From assembly GCF_001598375.1 (NCBI RefSeq), contig NZ_BCYV01000007.1, positions 1-64,000 of the forward strand: a DNA stretch of 64,000 nucleotides. The letters are read 5' to 3'. The stretch is from Novosphingobium capsulatum NBRC 12533. Lineage in GTDB: Bacteria > Pseudomonadota > Alphaproteobacteria > Sphingomonadales > Sphingomonadaceae. Each line of letters opens with the position of its first letter. The first letter of the stretch is position 1. The translations under genes were made by a program, and so were the position numbers. Below the pieces are notes generated by a model that was not told where the DNA came from, made no database searches, and saw only the letters and a program-made list of their open reading frames with translations. This document shows, piece by piece, positions 45,046-53,780 of this stretch.

Positions 45046-47370
45046 ATGAAGGCCAAGGCACGTATTTTCACCCTCGCGCTGCTGTTGCAGGCCGGTTGCG
45101 CGGTGCCGGCCCTGGCCGCGCCGCTGGCGGTGCTTGATCGCAACGGCGCGGCGGTGAGCATCGAACCCTATGCCCCCAATATCGTGCGCGTGACCATCGC
45201 CACTGACCCCGACGTGGCGCGCAGCGCGCCGGGCGAAGGGCCCAATGCCACGCCCGATGCCGCTGGCTGGACTCATGCCAGCGACAACGGGGCTGACGTG
45301 TTCCGTTCGGGCGATCTGGAAGTGCGCGTCGATGCGCAGCCCTGGCCCAGCGCGCCGACGATGATGGCGCGCTATTTCGCGCCGTCGCTGCCCAGCGTCT
45401 CGATCGGCTTTGCCCGCCCCGGCGGCGCAGCGCTCACGCGCATGAATAGCTGGGAAATGAGCCCGCACGATGTTTCGGGCGAGCACACGTTCCGCGTCGG
45501 CGCGAGCTTTTCCACCACGGCTGACGAGCATTTCTGGGGCCTGGGCCAGAACCAGCAGGGCTTTGCCGATCTGCGCGGGCGCACTATCGATTGCCGCCAC
45601 AACTATGATGCGCCCGAGGGCGAAAGCGTGTGCGTGCCCTTCATGGTCACGAGCAAGGGCTATGGCATCGTCTGGGACAACCCTTCCGCCACCACGGTTT
45701 CGGCCGGGGTCAACGGCAAGACGCACTGGCAATCCAACGTGGGCGAGCGCGTCAGCTTTTTCGTGATCACCGGCAAGACCACGGACGAGATCTATGCCGG
45801 CTATGCCCGCCTGACCGGCGCCACGCCGCTGCCGCCCAAGGCCGCGCTGGGCCTGATCCAGTCCAAGGCGCGCTATGAAACGCAGGCCGAGCTGCTCGAC
45901 ATTGCCAAGGGCTATCGCGCGCGCAACCTGCCGCTCGATATCATGGTGCTCGACTGGTTCTATTGGACGGCGCTGGGCAACCTCGACATCGATCGCAGCG
46001 CCTTTCCCGATCCCAAGGGCATGAATGCCCAGCTCAACGCCATGGGCATGCGCTCTTTGATCAGCGTGTGGCCGCGTTTCGAAAAGGTTTCCAAGAACTT
46101 CGACATGCTCGCCGCCAAGGGCTGGCTGCTGCACGACAAGGATGGCAAGCCGGTCGATGGCCTGCCGATCCGCTCTGACCGGGCGGGCGCGCTGATCGAT
46201 CCCACCGTGCCGGCCGCGCGCAAGTGGTTCTGGAGCCAGATCCGCGACAATATCCTGAGCCAGGGTTTTGACTGGACCTGGCTGGACGAGACCGAGCCCG
46301 ATCTGGTGCCTGACGGCTATTTCTATTCGATCGGTTCGGGCGATCGATACCACAACCTGTTCCCGCTGCTGCATACGCAAAGCGTGGCCGATGGCTCGGC
46401 GCAGGACCGGCCCAACAAGCGCAACATGATCCTGTGCCGCGCGGCCTACCTGGGGGCACAGCGCAATGGCTGCCTGTTCTGGTCGAGCGACGTGGACGCC
46501 ACGTGGGAAGCACTGCAACGCCAGATCCCCACCGGGATCAACGCCGCCGCGTCGGGCATGACCTATTGGAGCAGCGACACTGGTGGCTGGCAGTATCCCG
46601 GCGGCGCGGGCGAGGCGACGACGGCGCCGCTGGTCGATCCGGCTGGCGCCACGGCGATGGCGCCCGATTACAAGGACTACCCCGAACTGTTCGTGCGGTG
46701 GTTCCAGTACAACACCTTTACCCCCACGCTGCGCATCCATGGCCAGCGGCCGGGCACGGCGCTGTGGCAATATGGCCCGGCGGCAGAGGCGATCCTGGCT
46801 GACACGCTGCGCCTGCGCTATGCGCTGCTGCCCTATACCTATGCCGCCGCGCGCCATGCCTATGACACCGGCGCGCCGATCATGCGGGGGCTGTTCATGG
46901 ACTTCCCCGGCGATGCCCAGGCCTTGACGGTGAAGGACCAATATATGTTCGGCCCGGCGTTCCTGGTGGCGCCGGTCACGCGGCAGGGGCAGACCCACCG
47001 CCCGGTCTATCTGCCCAAGGGCACCGAATGGTATGACTGGTGGACCGGGCGCAAGTTTGCCGGCGGGCAGACGATCGAGGCCGATGCCCCGATCGCCCAT
47101 ATCCCGCTGTTCGTGCGCGCGGGCAGCGTGGTGCCGCTGGGCACGCCGATCCTTTCCACCGCGGAAAAGCAGGGCATTGCCAAGCTGCGCGCCTTTGCCG
47201 GCGCCAATGGCGAGGCCACGCTCTATGACGATGATGGCCAGACCAATGCCTACAAGACCAGCCAGTCCGGCAAGATCGTGGTGCGCTGGAACGATGCCAG
47301 CGGCCAGGTGGAATGGCCCGCCGGCATGAAGGGCAGTGCGGCGCGTCCGTCGGTCGAGGTGGTGCGCTGA
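45046..47370 (+). CDS. GH31 alpha-xylosidase
   Basis: This 774-residue exported protein is preceded by GGAAGGG and has a signal peptide ending near PALAA. An N-terminal beta domain leads into the GH31 barrel. The nucleophile Asp lies in WTWLDETEPD (about residue 415), and the acid/base Asp in YWSSDTGGW (about 510). The C-terminus carries the usual beta domains (GPAFLVAPVTRQG, GEATLYDDDGQTNAY). In a xyloglucan locus the expected role is removal of the terminal alpha-1,6-xylose from oligosaccharides. The stop overlaps the fucosidase start in TGATG. Confidence 0.85.
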   Translation: MKAKARIFTLALLLQAGCAVPALAAPLAVLDRNGAAVSIEPYAPNIVRVTIATDPDVARSAPGEGPNATPDAAGWTHASDNGADVFRSGDLEVRVDAQPWPSAPTMMARYFAPSLPSVSIGFARPGGAALTRMNSWEMSPHDVSGEHTFRVGASFSTTADEHFWGLGQNQQGFADLRGRTIDCRHNYDAPEGESVCVPFMVTSKGYGIVWDNPSATTVSAGVNGKTHWQSNVGERVSFFVITGKTTDEIYAGYARLTGATPLPPKAALGLIQSKARYETQAELLDIAKGYRARNLPLDIMVLDWFYWTALGNLDIDRSAFPDPKGMNAQLNAMGMRSLISVWPRFEKVSKNFDMLAAKGWLLHDKDGKPVDGLPIRSDRAGALIDPTVPAARKWFWSQIRDNILSQGFDWTWLDETEPDLVPDGYFYSIGSGDRYHNLFPLLHTQSVADGSAQDRPNKRNMILCRAAYLGAQRNGCLFWSSDVDATWEALQRQIPTGINAAASGMTYWSSDTGGWQYPGGAGEATTAPLVDPAGATAMAPDYKDYPELFVRWFQYNTFTPTLRIHGQRPGTALWQYGPAAEAILADTLRLRYALLPYTYAAARHAYDTGAPIMRGLFMDFPGDAQALTVKDQYMFGPAFLVAPVTRQGQTHRPVYLPKGTEWYDWWTGRKFAGGQTIEADAPIAHIPLFVRAGSVVPLGTPILSTAEKQGIAKLRAFAGANGEATLYDDDGQTNAYKTSQSGKIVVRWNDASGQVEWPAGMKGSAARPSVEVVR

Positions 47371-49019
47371 TGGCCGGGGGATGGCTCGGCGCCAGCCGGC
47401 GCGGCGTGCTGGGTGGCGGGCTGGCGGCGCTCGCCGTGGGTGGCGCGGGCCAGGCGCGCGTTGCTGCCGACCATCGCGCCCGGTCGGGCACCCTGGCGCC
47501 CGACTGGCAGTCTCTGGCCGCCGGCTATCAGGTGCCGGCGTGGTTCAGGGAGGCGCGCTTTGGCATCTGGGCGCACTGGGGCCCGCAGTGCCAGCCCGAG
47601 CGTGGTGACTGGTATGGCCGCTCGATGTATATTCCCGGCACCCCGGCTTACCAGCATCAGGTTGCCACCTACGGCCATCCCACGGCGCACGGCTTCATCG
47701 ACGTGATCGGCGATTGGCGCGGTGAGCATTGGGATCCCGATTTCCTCGTGCAACGCTACAAGGCGGCGGGTGCGCGCTATTTCATGGCGATGGCCTGCCA
47801 CCATGACAACCTGGACCTGTTCACCAGCGATCATCATGGCTGGAACAGCACGCGCGTGGGGCCAAAGCGCGATGTGATCGCCGGCTGGGAAAAGGCGGCG
47901 CGCGGGGCGGGCCTCAAGTTCGGCGTGTCGAACCATGCCAGCCACGCCTGGCACTGGTGGCAGACCGCCTATGGCTATGATGCGCAAGGGCCCCATGCCG
48001 GGCAGCGCTATGACGCCTGGCACCTGCGCCGCGAGGACGGCCAGGGCACCTGGTGGCAGGGCCTCGATCCGCAGGCGCTTTACACCGGGCCGAACATGGC
48101 CCCGCCCGATGGCATCACCAGCGATGCCGCGATGGACAAGTGGCACCAGGCCAACGATGGCCAATGGCTGGAAAACGTGCCGTCGCAAAACCCGGCCTTT
48201 GCCGCGCGCTGGCTGGCGCGGCAAAAGAACCTGGTGGAGCGCTACCGCCCCGACATGGTCTATTTCGACGATTACGGCCTGCCGTTCGACCACTACGGCC
48301 TGGAAGCCGCCGCGCATTTCTACAACCAGGCCACTGCCTGGCACGGCAGCCCCGACGTGGTGCTGACGGCCAAGCGGCTAAGCGATGACCAGCAGCGCGC
48401 CGTGGTGGAAGACGTGGAGCGTGGCTTTGCCGCCGATATCCGCCCGCGCCCGTGGCAGACCTGCACCTGCATCGGCGATTGGCATTACAACCGCGACCGG
48501 TTCGAGCAGAAATCCTATGTCCCGGCCCACCAGGTGATCCAGCGCCTGGTTGACGTGGTATCGAAGAACGGCAATCTGTTGCTGTCCATCCCGCTGCGCG
48601 GCGATGGCACCTATGATGCCGAAGAGAGCAAGATCCTGGACGGCATCACCGCCTGGATGGCGGTGCACGGCGATGCCATGATCCATGGCAGCCGCCCGTG
48701 GCGGCGCTATGGCGAAGGGCCGACCAAACTGGACACCGGCATCATGGCAGAGGGCAAGTCTGGCCCATTCACCGCGCAGGATATCCGCTTTACCACCAAG
48801 CACGGCGCGCTGTTTGCCGCCATGCTGGAATGGCCCGGCGCGCCGGTGCGGATCGCGTCGCTGGGGCAGCAGGCGGGCCAGGTGGCCGCCGCGCGCCTGC
48901 TCGGCGGCGGGCCGGTGCCGTTCAGCCAGGATGCCGATGGCCTGATCCTGACCCTGCCGCCCCGCCCGGAAGGCGGCATGGTGCCCGTGGTGCAGTTGGA
49001 CGGGGCCGGCCTGATCTGA
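47370..49019 (+). CDS. GH29 alpha-L-fucosidase
   Basis: This 549-residue protein is translationally coupled to the GH31 gene. It has a twin-arginine-like leader (ASRRGVLGGGLAALAVGGAG). Family segments include FGIWAHWGPQCQPERGDWYG, YFMAMACHHDNLDLF, FGVSNHASHAWHWW and MVYFDDYGLPFDHYG, where the nucleophile Asp is expected near residue 299. It should remove terminal L-fucose from fucogalactoxyloglucan. The locus has no visible fucose catabolic genes, so fucose may be processed elsewhere. Confidence 0.85.
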   Translation: MAGGWLGASRRGVLGGGLAALAVGGAGQARVAADHRARSGTLAPDWQSLAAGYQVPAWFREARFGIWAHWGPQCQPERGDWYGRSMYIPGTPAYQHQVATYGHPTAHGFIDVIGDWRGEHWDPDFLVQRYKAAGARYFMAMACHHDNLDLFTSDHHGWNSTRVGPKRDVIAGWEKAARGAGLKFGVSNHASHAWHWWQTAYGYDAQGPHAGQRYDAWHLRREDGQGTWWQGLDPQALYTGPNMAPPDGITSDAAMDKWHQANDGQWLENVPSQNPAFAARWLARQKNLVERYRPDMVYFDDYGLPFDHYGLEAAAHFYNQATAWHGSPDVVLTAKRLSDDQQRAVVEDVERGFAADIRPRPWQTCTCIGDWHYNRDRFEQKSYVPAHQVIQRLVDVVSKNGNLLLSIPLRGDGTYDAEESKILDGITAWMAVHGDAMIHGSRPWRRYGEGPTKLDTGIMAEGKSGPFTAQDIRFTTKHGALFAAMLEWPGAPVRIASLGQQAGQVAAARLLGGGPVPFSQDADGLILTLPPRPEGGMVPVVQLDGAGLI

Positions 49020-49049
49020 CGCATCAACGTCTGTGGCCGGCCGCCTGCC

Positions 49050-50774
49050 TCAATGCTCGGCGCCGGCTGCGATCACGCCGGTGCCCTTCATCCGCGCATA
49101 GCGCACCTTGAGCACCTGGCCGATGCTGGTGAAGTTGAAGCCATAGTCGATCTGATCACCGTTCCACACCCGATCGAACACCCAGGCCTGCCCGCCCTTG
49201 CCGTCCGGGGCGTAATGCCCTTCCTCGGCACGCAGCAGGGTTAGCGTTTCGCCGGGCGCGGGCGCGGCGAGGTTGAGCGTGACGCGGGTATCGAACCCGG
49301 TGATCAGGAATTCATCCGGGCCAAGCTGGGCAATGGCCGCGCCGCCGGTGGGATGCGGATTGCCGCGCGGCGGATCGAAGCCGAACGCATCCTGGCCAAA
49401 GCCCAGCGTCGCCTTGTAGCGGCCAATCAGCAGTTCGCGCTTGTGGCCCGCCGCCGGATCGGCCGGTTCGCTGGCCGCGTGCACCTGTCCTTGCGCCGCC
49501 GCCTTGGCCCAGACCGCCTGCATCGGGGCAAACAGGTGATAGATCCGGGCAAAGCCGTTGATCGTGTCGTCGATCCCCTTGGCGCCCAGCGGAAAGTTGT
49601 AATAGCCGGTCTGGTCCATCCCGAACGGGGAATAGCCGATCGTGCCCTTGCCCAGCGCGTCCCAGAAAAAGCGCGCATATTCCGCGTCGTTGCCGATTTC
49701 GGGGACCATCAACGGGTTGTCTGGCCGGCCATAGAGATCGAGATAGGCGTGCACCGCCTTTTCGTCGCGGTTGTAGATATCGGGCGCCACCAGATCGAGC
49801 GCGGGCGCAGCCACCTTGTAGATATCGATCACGTGGTGCACCGGGCCGCCGCTGGAATATGTCGTTGCGCTCTGTCGGCCAAATGCCGATGCGAGCGCGG
49901 CATTGGCGTACATCGGCAGGTTCTTTTCTGCCTTGCCGGCCTTGGCCACGGTATTGAGATAGCTGGCGACATACCATGCCTGGAAATATTCGTCGGCATC
50001 GCTGCCAAAGGCCTGGGCCCAGTTCGATCCGGCCGGCTTGCCATAGTGCTTGAGCAGGGCCTGCGGCGCCGGGCCGGCAAACAGCTTTTGCGCCATGGGC
50101 GAAAAGTCGCGCACGTTGCCATAGCTGCCGACCTCGTTTTCCACCTGCATCATGATGACGGTGTTCTGCGGGTCGATCTGGGCAATGTGGTGCATCAGCG
50201 CGGCAAAGGCGCGGGTATCGGCCTTGAGCGTTTCGCTGCCCAGCGGGCTCATCGCATAGTGCACATCGCCCTTGGCCGTGAGCATATGGGGAAAGCGCTT
50301 GGGATCGAGCTTGACCCATTCCGGGGCATAGGCCGGCGCGGTGTTCTTCCACGTGGCAAACCACAGCAGGATCAGGCGCTTGTCATGCTTGCGCGCCTCC
50401 CCCACGACGTGGTCGACCCAGGAAAAGTCGAACTGGCCCTCGCGCGGCTCGATCTGCTCCCAGGCGACCGGGATTTCCAGCGTGTTGGCGCCCATGGCAT
50501 CGATCGTGGGCCATACTTTCTTGAGCGGCTCGGGATAGTTGCTGGAATTGTTGGCCTGGGCGCCCAGCATCAGGAACGGCGCGCCATCGACCATCAGCAT
50601 CGCGCCCTTTGCCGTGCGCTCTATGCGGGGAAGGGGGGCGGCGGCCGGCGAAGCAGCGCCTTGCGCCTGCGCGGCCATTGGCGCCATCAGGCTGGCCAGG
50701 GCCGCGATCAGGGTCTTGGCCGCGCGCCGGCGAGGCCGAATTTCCGTTTGGCTGTTGGGCACAACACCAAGCAT
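49050..50774 (-). CDS. GH35 beta-galactosidase (xyloglucan type)
   Basis: This 574-residue protein follows GGGAG and has a signal peptide ending near AAQAQ. The GH35 barrel shows WEQIEPREGQFDFSW, acid/base Glu in MMQVENEVGSYG (about residue 212) and nucleophile Glu in LMVPEIGNDAEYARFF (about 356). A C-terminal beta domain of the DUF5597 type follows. The layout is like the xyloglucan-specific Bgl35A of Cellvibrio. It should release galactose from xyloglucan side chains. It is convergent with the GH31-GH29 operon and divergent from xylX, with an operator in between. Confidence 0.82.
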   Translation of the reverse strand: MLGVVPNSQTEIRPRRRAAKTLIAALASLMAPMAAQAQGAASPAAAPLPRIERTAKGAMLMVDGAPFLMLGAQANNSSNYPEPLKKVWPTIDAMGANTLEIPVAWEQIEPREGQFDFSWVDHVVGEARKHDKRLILLWFATWKNTAPAYAPEWVKLDPKRFPHMLTAKGDVHYAMSPLGSETLKADTRAFAALMHHIAQIDPQNTVIMMQVENEVGSYGNVRDFSPMAQKLFAGPAPQALLKHYGKPAGSNWAQAFGSDADEYFQAWYVASYLNTVAKAGKAEKNLPMYANAALASAFGRQSATTYSSGGPVHHVIDIYKVAAPALDLVAPDIYNRDEKAVHAYLDLYGRPDNPLMVPEIGNDAEYARFFWDALGKGTIGYSPFGMDQTGYYNFPLGAKGIDDTINGFARIYHLFAPMQAVWAKAAAQGQVHAASEPADPAAGHKRELLIGRYKATLGFGQDAFGFDPPRGNPHPTGGAAIAQLGPDEFLITGFDTRVTLNLAAPAPGETLTLLRAEEGHYAPDGKGGQAWVFDRVWNGDQIDYGFNFTSIGQVLKVRYARMKGTGVIAAGAEH

Positions 50775-50853
50775 CGTCTTCTCCCTGTTGGTAAGTTCGG
50801 CTCTGGCCCAGGGCGGACCGGCCGTGTTCTTTGCCGTGCCAATTCAAAACCAC

Positions 50854-50891
50854 TTGACAGCGAGCCGCATTGCATGATGGTAGCGCTATCA
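50854..50891 (+). promoter_or_regulatory. promoter region and xyl-box-like operator for xylX
   Basis: A consensus -35 box TTGACA lies at 50854-50859. The expected -10 position is covered by TGGTAGCGCTATCA (50878-50891), which differs from the perfect site at 44964 by one base. The site lies between the divergent GH35 and xylX genes and may control both. Confidence 0.65.
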
Positions 50892-50930
50892 GAATTTGTC
50901 AACGATTGCCCGAGGGTTGGGGAGAAGGAA

Positions 50931-52061
50931 ATGGACGGGGTGTCATCCATCGCAGCGCTGCTGCCGGCAGACTGGGAATCCGGGCGATTCCTCGGGCGGG
51001 TGGAAACCGCGGCCGGGCCAAGCCCGATTCTGGTGGAACAGGGCGTGGCCTATGACATGGCCGGCGTGGCGCCCACCGTTGCCCAGCTCGTCGATATGCT
51101 GCCGCTCGACGCCAGCGCCGGGGTCGCGCTCGGCCGGCTCGATTCGCTGGCGCTGCCGCTGCTCAGCCCGATCGACCTGCAGTGCGTGAAGGCCTGCGGG
51201 GTGACTTTCGCCACCTCTACCCTGGAACGCGTCATCGAAGAGCGCGCGCGGGGCGATGCTGGCAAGGCGCAGGAAATCCGCGCCCGCATCGAAGACCGCG
51301 TCGGTGGCTCGATCCGCTCGGTCGTGCCCGGCTCGGCCGAGGCCGAGGCGCTGAAGGCACTGCTGATCGAGGATGGCCTGTGGTCGCAATACCTGGAAGT
51401 GGCGATCGGGCCCTATGCCGAGGTGTTCACCAAGGCGCCGGTGCTGGCGACCGTTGGCCCGCTGGCCGAGATCGGCGTGCGCAGCGATTCCACCTGGAAC
51501 AACCCCGAACCCGAAGTGGTCCTGCTGGTCAATGCTGCCGGCACGGTGGTGGGCGCCACGCTGGGCAATGACGTGAACCTGCGCGATATCGAGGGGCGCA
51601 GCGCGCTGTTGCTGGGCAAGGCCAAGGACAACAACGCCTCGTGCTCGCTCGGGCCGCTGGTGCGCCTGTTCGATGATGGCTTCACGCTCGACGATGTGCG
51701 CCAGGCCGAAGTGGACCTGCTGATCGAAGGCACCGATGGCTATCGCCTGGAAGGCCATTCCAGCATGAACCAGATCAGCCGCGATCCGCTCGACCTGGTG
51801 CGCCAGACCTTGAGCGAACATCACTATCCCGATGGTTTCTGCCTGTTCCTGGGCACGCTGTTTGCCCCGGTGCAGGATCGCGACGATCCCGGCCGCGGCT
51901 TTACCCACAAGGTGGGCGATGTGGTGACGATCGCCACCCCGCGCCTGGGCAAGCTGGTCAATACCGTGGTCACCTGTCCGCAGGCCGCGCCCTGGACCAT
52001 GGGCATCACCGCGTTTTATGCCAACCTGGCGCAGCGCGGCCTGCTGGGGCGCGCGGCATGA
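50931..52061 (+). CDS. xylX: 2-keto-3-deoxy-xylonate dehydratase (FAH family)
   Basis: This is 376 residues from the ATG at 50931, behind GGAGAAGGA. It belongs to the fumarylacetoacetate-hydrolase superfamily. Metal-site regions are visible as WNNPEPEVVLLV and LGNDVNLRDIEGRSAL, and the subgroup signature is GKAKDNNASCSLGPLVRLFD. The same subgroup includes Caulobacter XylX, which dehydrates 2-keto-3-deoxy-D-xylonate to alpha-ketoglutarate semialdehyde in the Weimberg pathway. Downstream xylB and xylC support that assignment; an arabonate-specific enzyme is the alternative. The stop overlaps the next start in ATGA. Confidence 0.82.
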   Translation: MDGVSSIAALLPADWESGRFLGRVETAAGPSPILVEQGVAYDMAGVAPTVAQLVDMLPLDASAGVALGRLDSLALPLLSPIDLQCVKACGVTFATSTLERVIEERARGDAGKAQEIRARIEDRVGGSIRSVVPGSAEAEALKALLIEDGLWSQYLEVAIGPYAEVFTKAPVLATVGPLAEIGVRSDSTWNNPEPEVVLLVNAAGTVVGATLGNDVNLRDIEGRSALLLGKAKDNNASCSLGPLVRLFDDGFTLDDVRQAEVDLLIEGTDGYRLEGHSSMNQISRDPLDLVRQTLSEHHYPDGFCLFLGTLFAPVQDRDDPGRGFTHKVGDVVTIATPRLGKLVNTVVTCPQAAPWTMGITAFYANLAQRGLLGRAA

Positions 52062-52852
52062 GCGGCGCCAACGGCGCGCGCAACGGTGCATCCCACCGCG
52101 CGATCTATCCGAGCCTGGCGGGCAAGCGCGTGTTCATCAGCGGTGGCAGCAGCGGCATCGGGGAAGGCCTGGTCGAAGCCTTCGTGGCCCAGGGCGCACA
52201 TGTGGCGTTCTGCGACATCGCACAGGAGCAGGGCGAGGCCGTGGCAGCGCGGCTGGGCAACAGCGCCACGCCTGCGCCGCTGTTCCTGCCCTGCGACTTG
52301 CGCGATGCCGATGCGATCGCCGCGATGATGGCGCAGGTAGAGGCGCAGTTGGGCGGGATCGACGTGGTGATCAACAACGCCGCCAACGATGATCGCCATG
52401 CCGTGGACGAGGTTTCGCCCGCCTATTGGGACGAGCGGATGGCGGTGAACCTCAAGCACCAGTTCTTCGTGACCCAGGCCGCCGTGCCGGCGATGAAGCG
52501 CGCCGGTGGCGGTGCCGTGATCAACCTGGGGTCGATCAGCTGGCACCTGGGCCTGCCCGATCTGGTGATCTACCAGACGGCTAAGGCCGCGATCGAGGGG
52601 TTGACCCGTGGCCTGGCGCGCGAACTGGGCCGCGACAATATCCGCGTGACCGCGATCATTCCTGGCAACGTCAAGACGCCGCGCCAGGAACAGTGGTACA
52701 CGCCCGAGGGTGAGGCCGAGATCGTGGCTTCGCAATGCCTTGACGGGCGCCTGATGCCGGCCGATGTGGCGGCGCTGGCGCTGTTCCTCGCCTCTGACGA
52801 TGCGCGCCTGATCACCGGGCACGAATACTGGGTCGACGCCGGATGGCGCTGA
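52058..52852 (+). CDS. xylB: D-xylose 1-dehydrogenase (SDR family)
   Basis: This 264-residue short-chain dehydrogenase has the cofactor motif VFISGGSSGIGEGL, catalytic Ser in NLGSISWHLGLPDL and the Y-x-x-x-K in VIYQTAKAAIEG. It is strikingly like Caulobacter XylB as I remember it, including VINNAANDDRH, WDERMAVNLKH, KTPRQEQWYTPEGEA and the C-terminus EYWVDAGWR. It oxidises D-xylose to xylonolactone with NAD+. It overlaps xylX and xylC, so the three form one operon. Confidence 0.88.
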   Translation: MSGANGARNGASHRAIYPSLAGKRVFISGGSSGIGEGLVEAFVAQGAHVAFCDIAQEQGEAVAARLGNSATPAPLFLPCDLRDADAIAAMMAQVEAQLGGIDVVINNAANDDRHAVDEVSPAYWDERMAVNLKHQFFVTQAAVPAMKRAGGGAVINLGSISWHLGLPDLVIYQTAKAAIEGLTRGLARELGRDNIRVTAIIPGNVKTPRQEQWYTPEGEAEIVASQCLDGRLMPADVAALALFLASDDARLITGHEYWVDAGWR

Positions 52853-53757
52853 GCGCAGCGCACGTTCCGGCCAATGTCCCGGTCATCGCCGGGGCGACGC
52901 CGCAGGCGGTGTGGCCACTGGCGGCCACGCTGGGCGAAGGCCCGGTATGGGCCGCGCACGAAGGCGCGCTGTGGTTCGTCGATATCAAGGCACCGGCGAT
53001 CCATCGCTTTGTCCCGGCAAGCGGTGAAACCGCCACGTGGCCGGCGCCCGCGCAAGTGGGCTGGGTGTTGCCTTGCGCTGATGGCACGCTGCTCGCGGGC
53101 CTGCAAACCGGCGTGCACCGCTTCGATCCGGCAAGCGGCGCCTTTACCCTGCTCTGCGCGCCCGAGGCGCATCTACCGGGCAACCGCCTCAACGATGCCA
53201 CGGTCGCAGCCGATGGCGCGGTATGGCTGGGCTCGATGGATGACGCCGAAACCGACGAAAGCGGGCGGATCTATCGCCTCGATACAGACGGCTGTGTCGA
53301 TAGCGGGCTACCGCCGGTTTCGATCACCAATGGGCCCGCCTTCTCGCCCGATGGGCACACGCTCTACCACCACGATACGCTGGGCCGGCGCATCTGGGCG
53401 AGCACGGTGCACGACGGACGCGTGACCGGCACCCGCCTGTTTGCGCAAATCGAGGACGGCGCCGGCTATCCGGATGGACCGGTGGTGGACGCGCAAGGCT
53501 GCCTGTGGGTGGGCCTCTTCGCCGGTTGGGCCGTGCGGCATTATGACCCGACGGGGAAATTGATCGGCGTCGTGCCATTTCCCGTGGCCAACGTCACCAA
53601 GATTGCATTTGGCGGCCCGGATCTTCGCACCGCCTATGCCACCACAGCAACCAAGGGCCTGAGCACGGCTGAGCGCGCGGTCCAGCCATTGGCGGGTGCG
53701 CTCTTCGCCTTCGATCCCGGGGTGGCCGGCTTACCGGCCCATCTCGCACGGGTATAA
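52843..53757 (+). CDS. xylC: xylonolactonase (SMP-30/gluconolactonase family)
   Basis: This 304-residue beta-propeller protein overlaps the xylB stop by 10 nt. Typical SMP-30 metal-site segments are ATLGEGPVW (Glu), PGNRLNDATVAADGAVW (Asn/Asp), VSITNGPAFSPDGHTLYH and GAGYPDGPVVDAQGCLWVG (Asp). It hydrolyses xylonolactone to xylonate, the second Weimberg step. It has no signal peptide, as expected for the cytoplasmic pathway. Confidence 0.85.
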   Translation: MALSAAHVPANVPVIAGATPQAVWPLAATLGEGPVWAAHEGALWFVDIKAPAIHRFVPASGETATWPAPAQVGWVLPCADGTLLAGLQTGVHRFDPASGAFTLLCAPEAHLPGNRLNDATVAADGAVWLGSMDDAETDESGRIYRLDTDGCVDSGLPPVSITNGPAFSPDGHTLYHHDTLGRRIWASTVHDGRVTGTRLFAQIEDGAGYPDGPVVDAQGCLWVGLFAGWAVRHYDPTGKLIGVVPFPVANVTKIAFGGPDLRTAYATTATKGLSTAERAVQPLAGALFAFDPGVAGLPAHLARV

Positions 53758-53780
53758 AAAGACAAATGGGAGAGGACAGG

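Noticed and set aside
45019..47100. A ~690-codon frame opposite the GH31 gene
   Set aside because: It mirrors the GH31 coding sequence and shows only composition bias.
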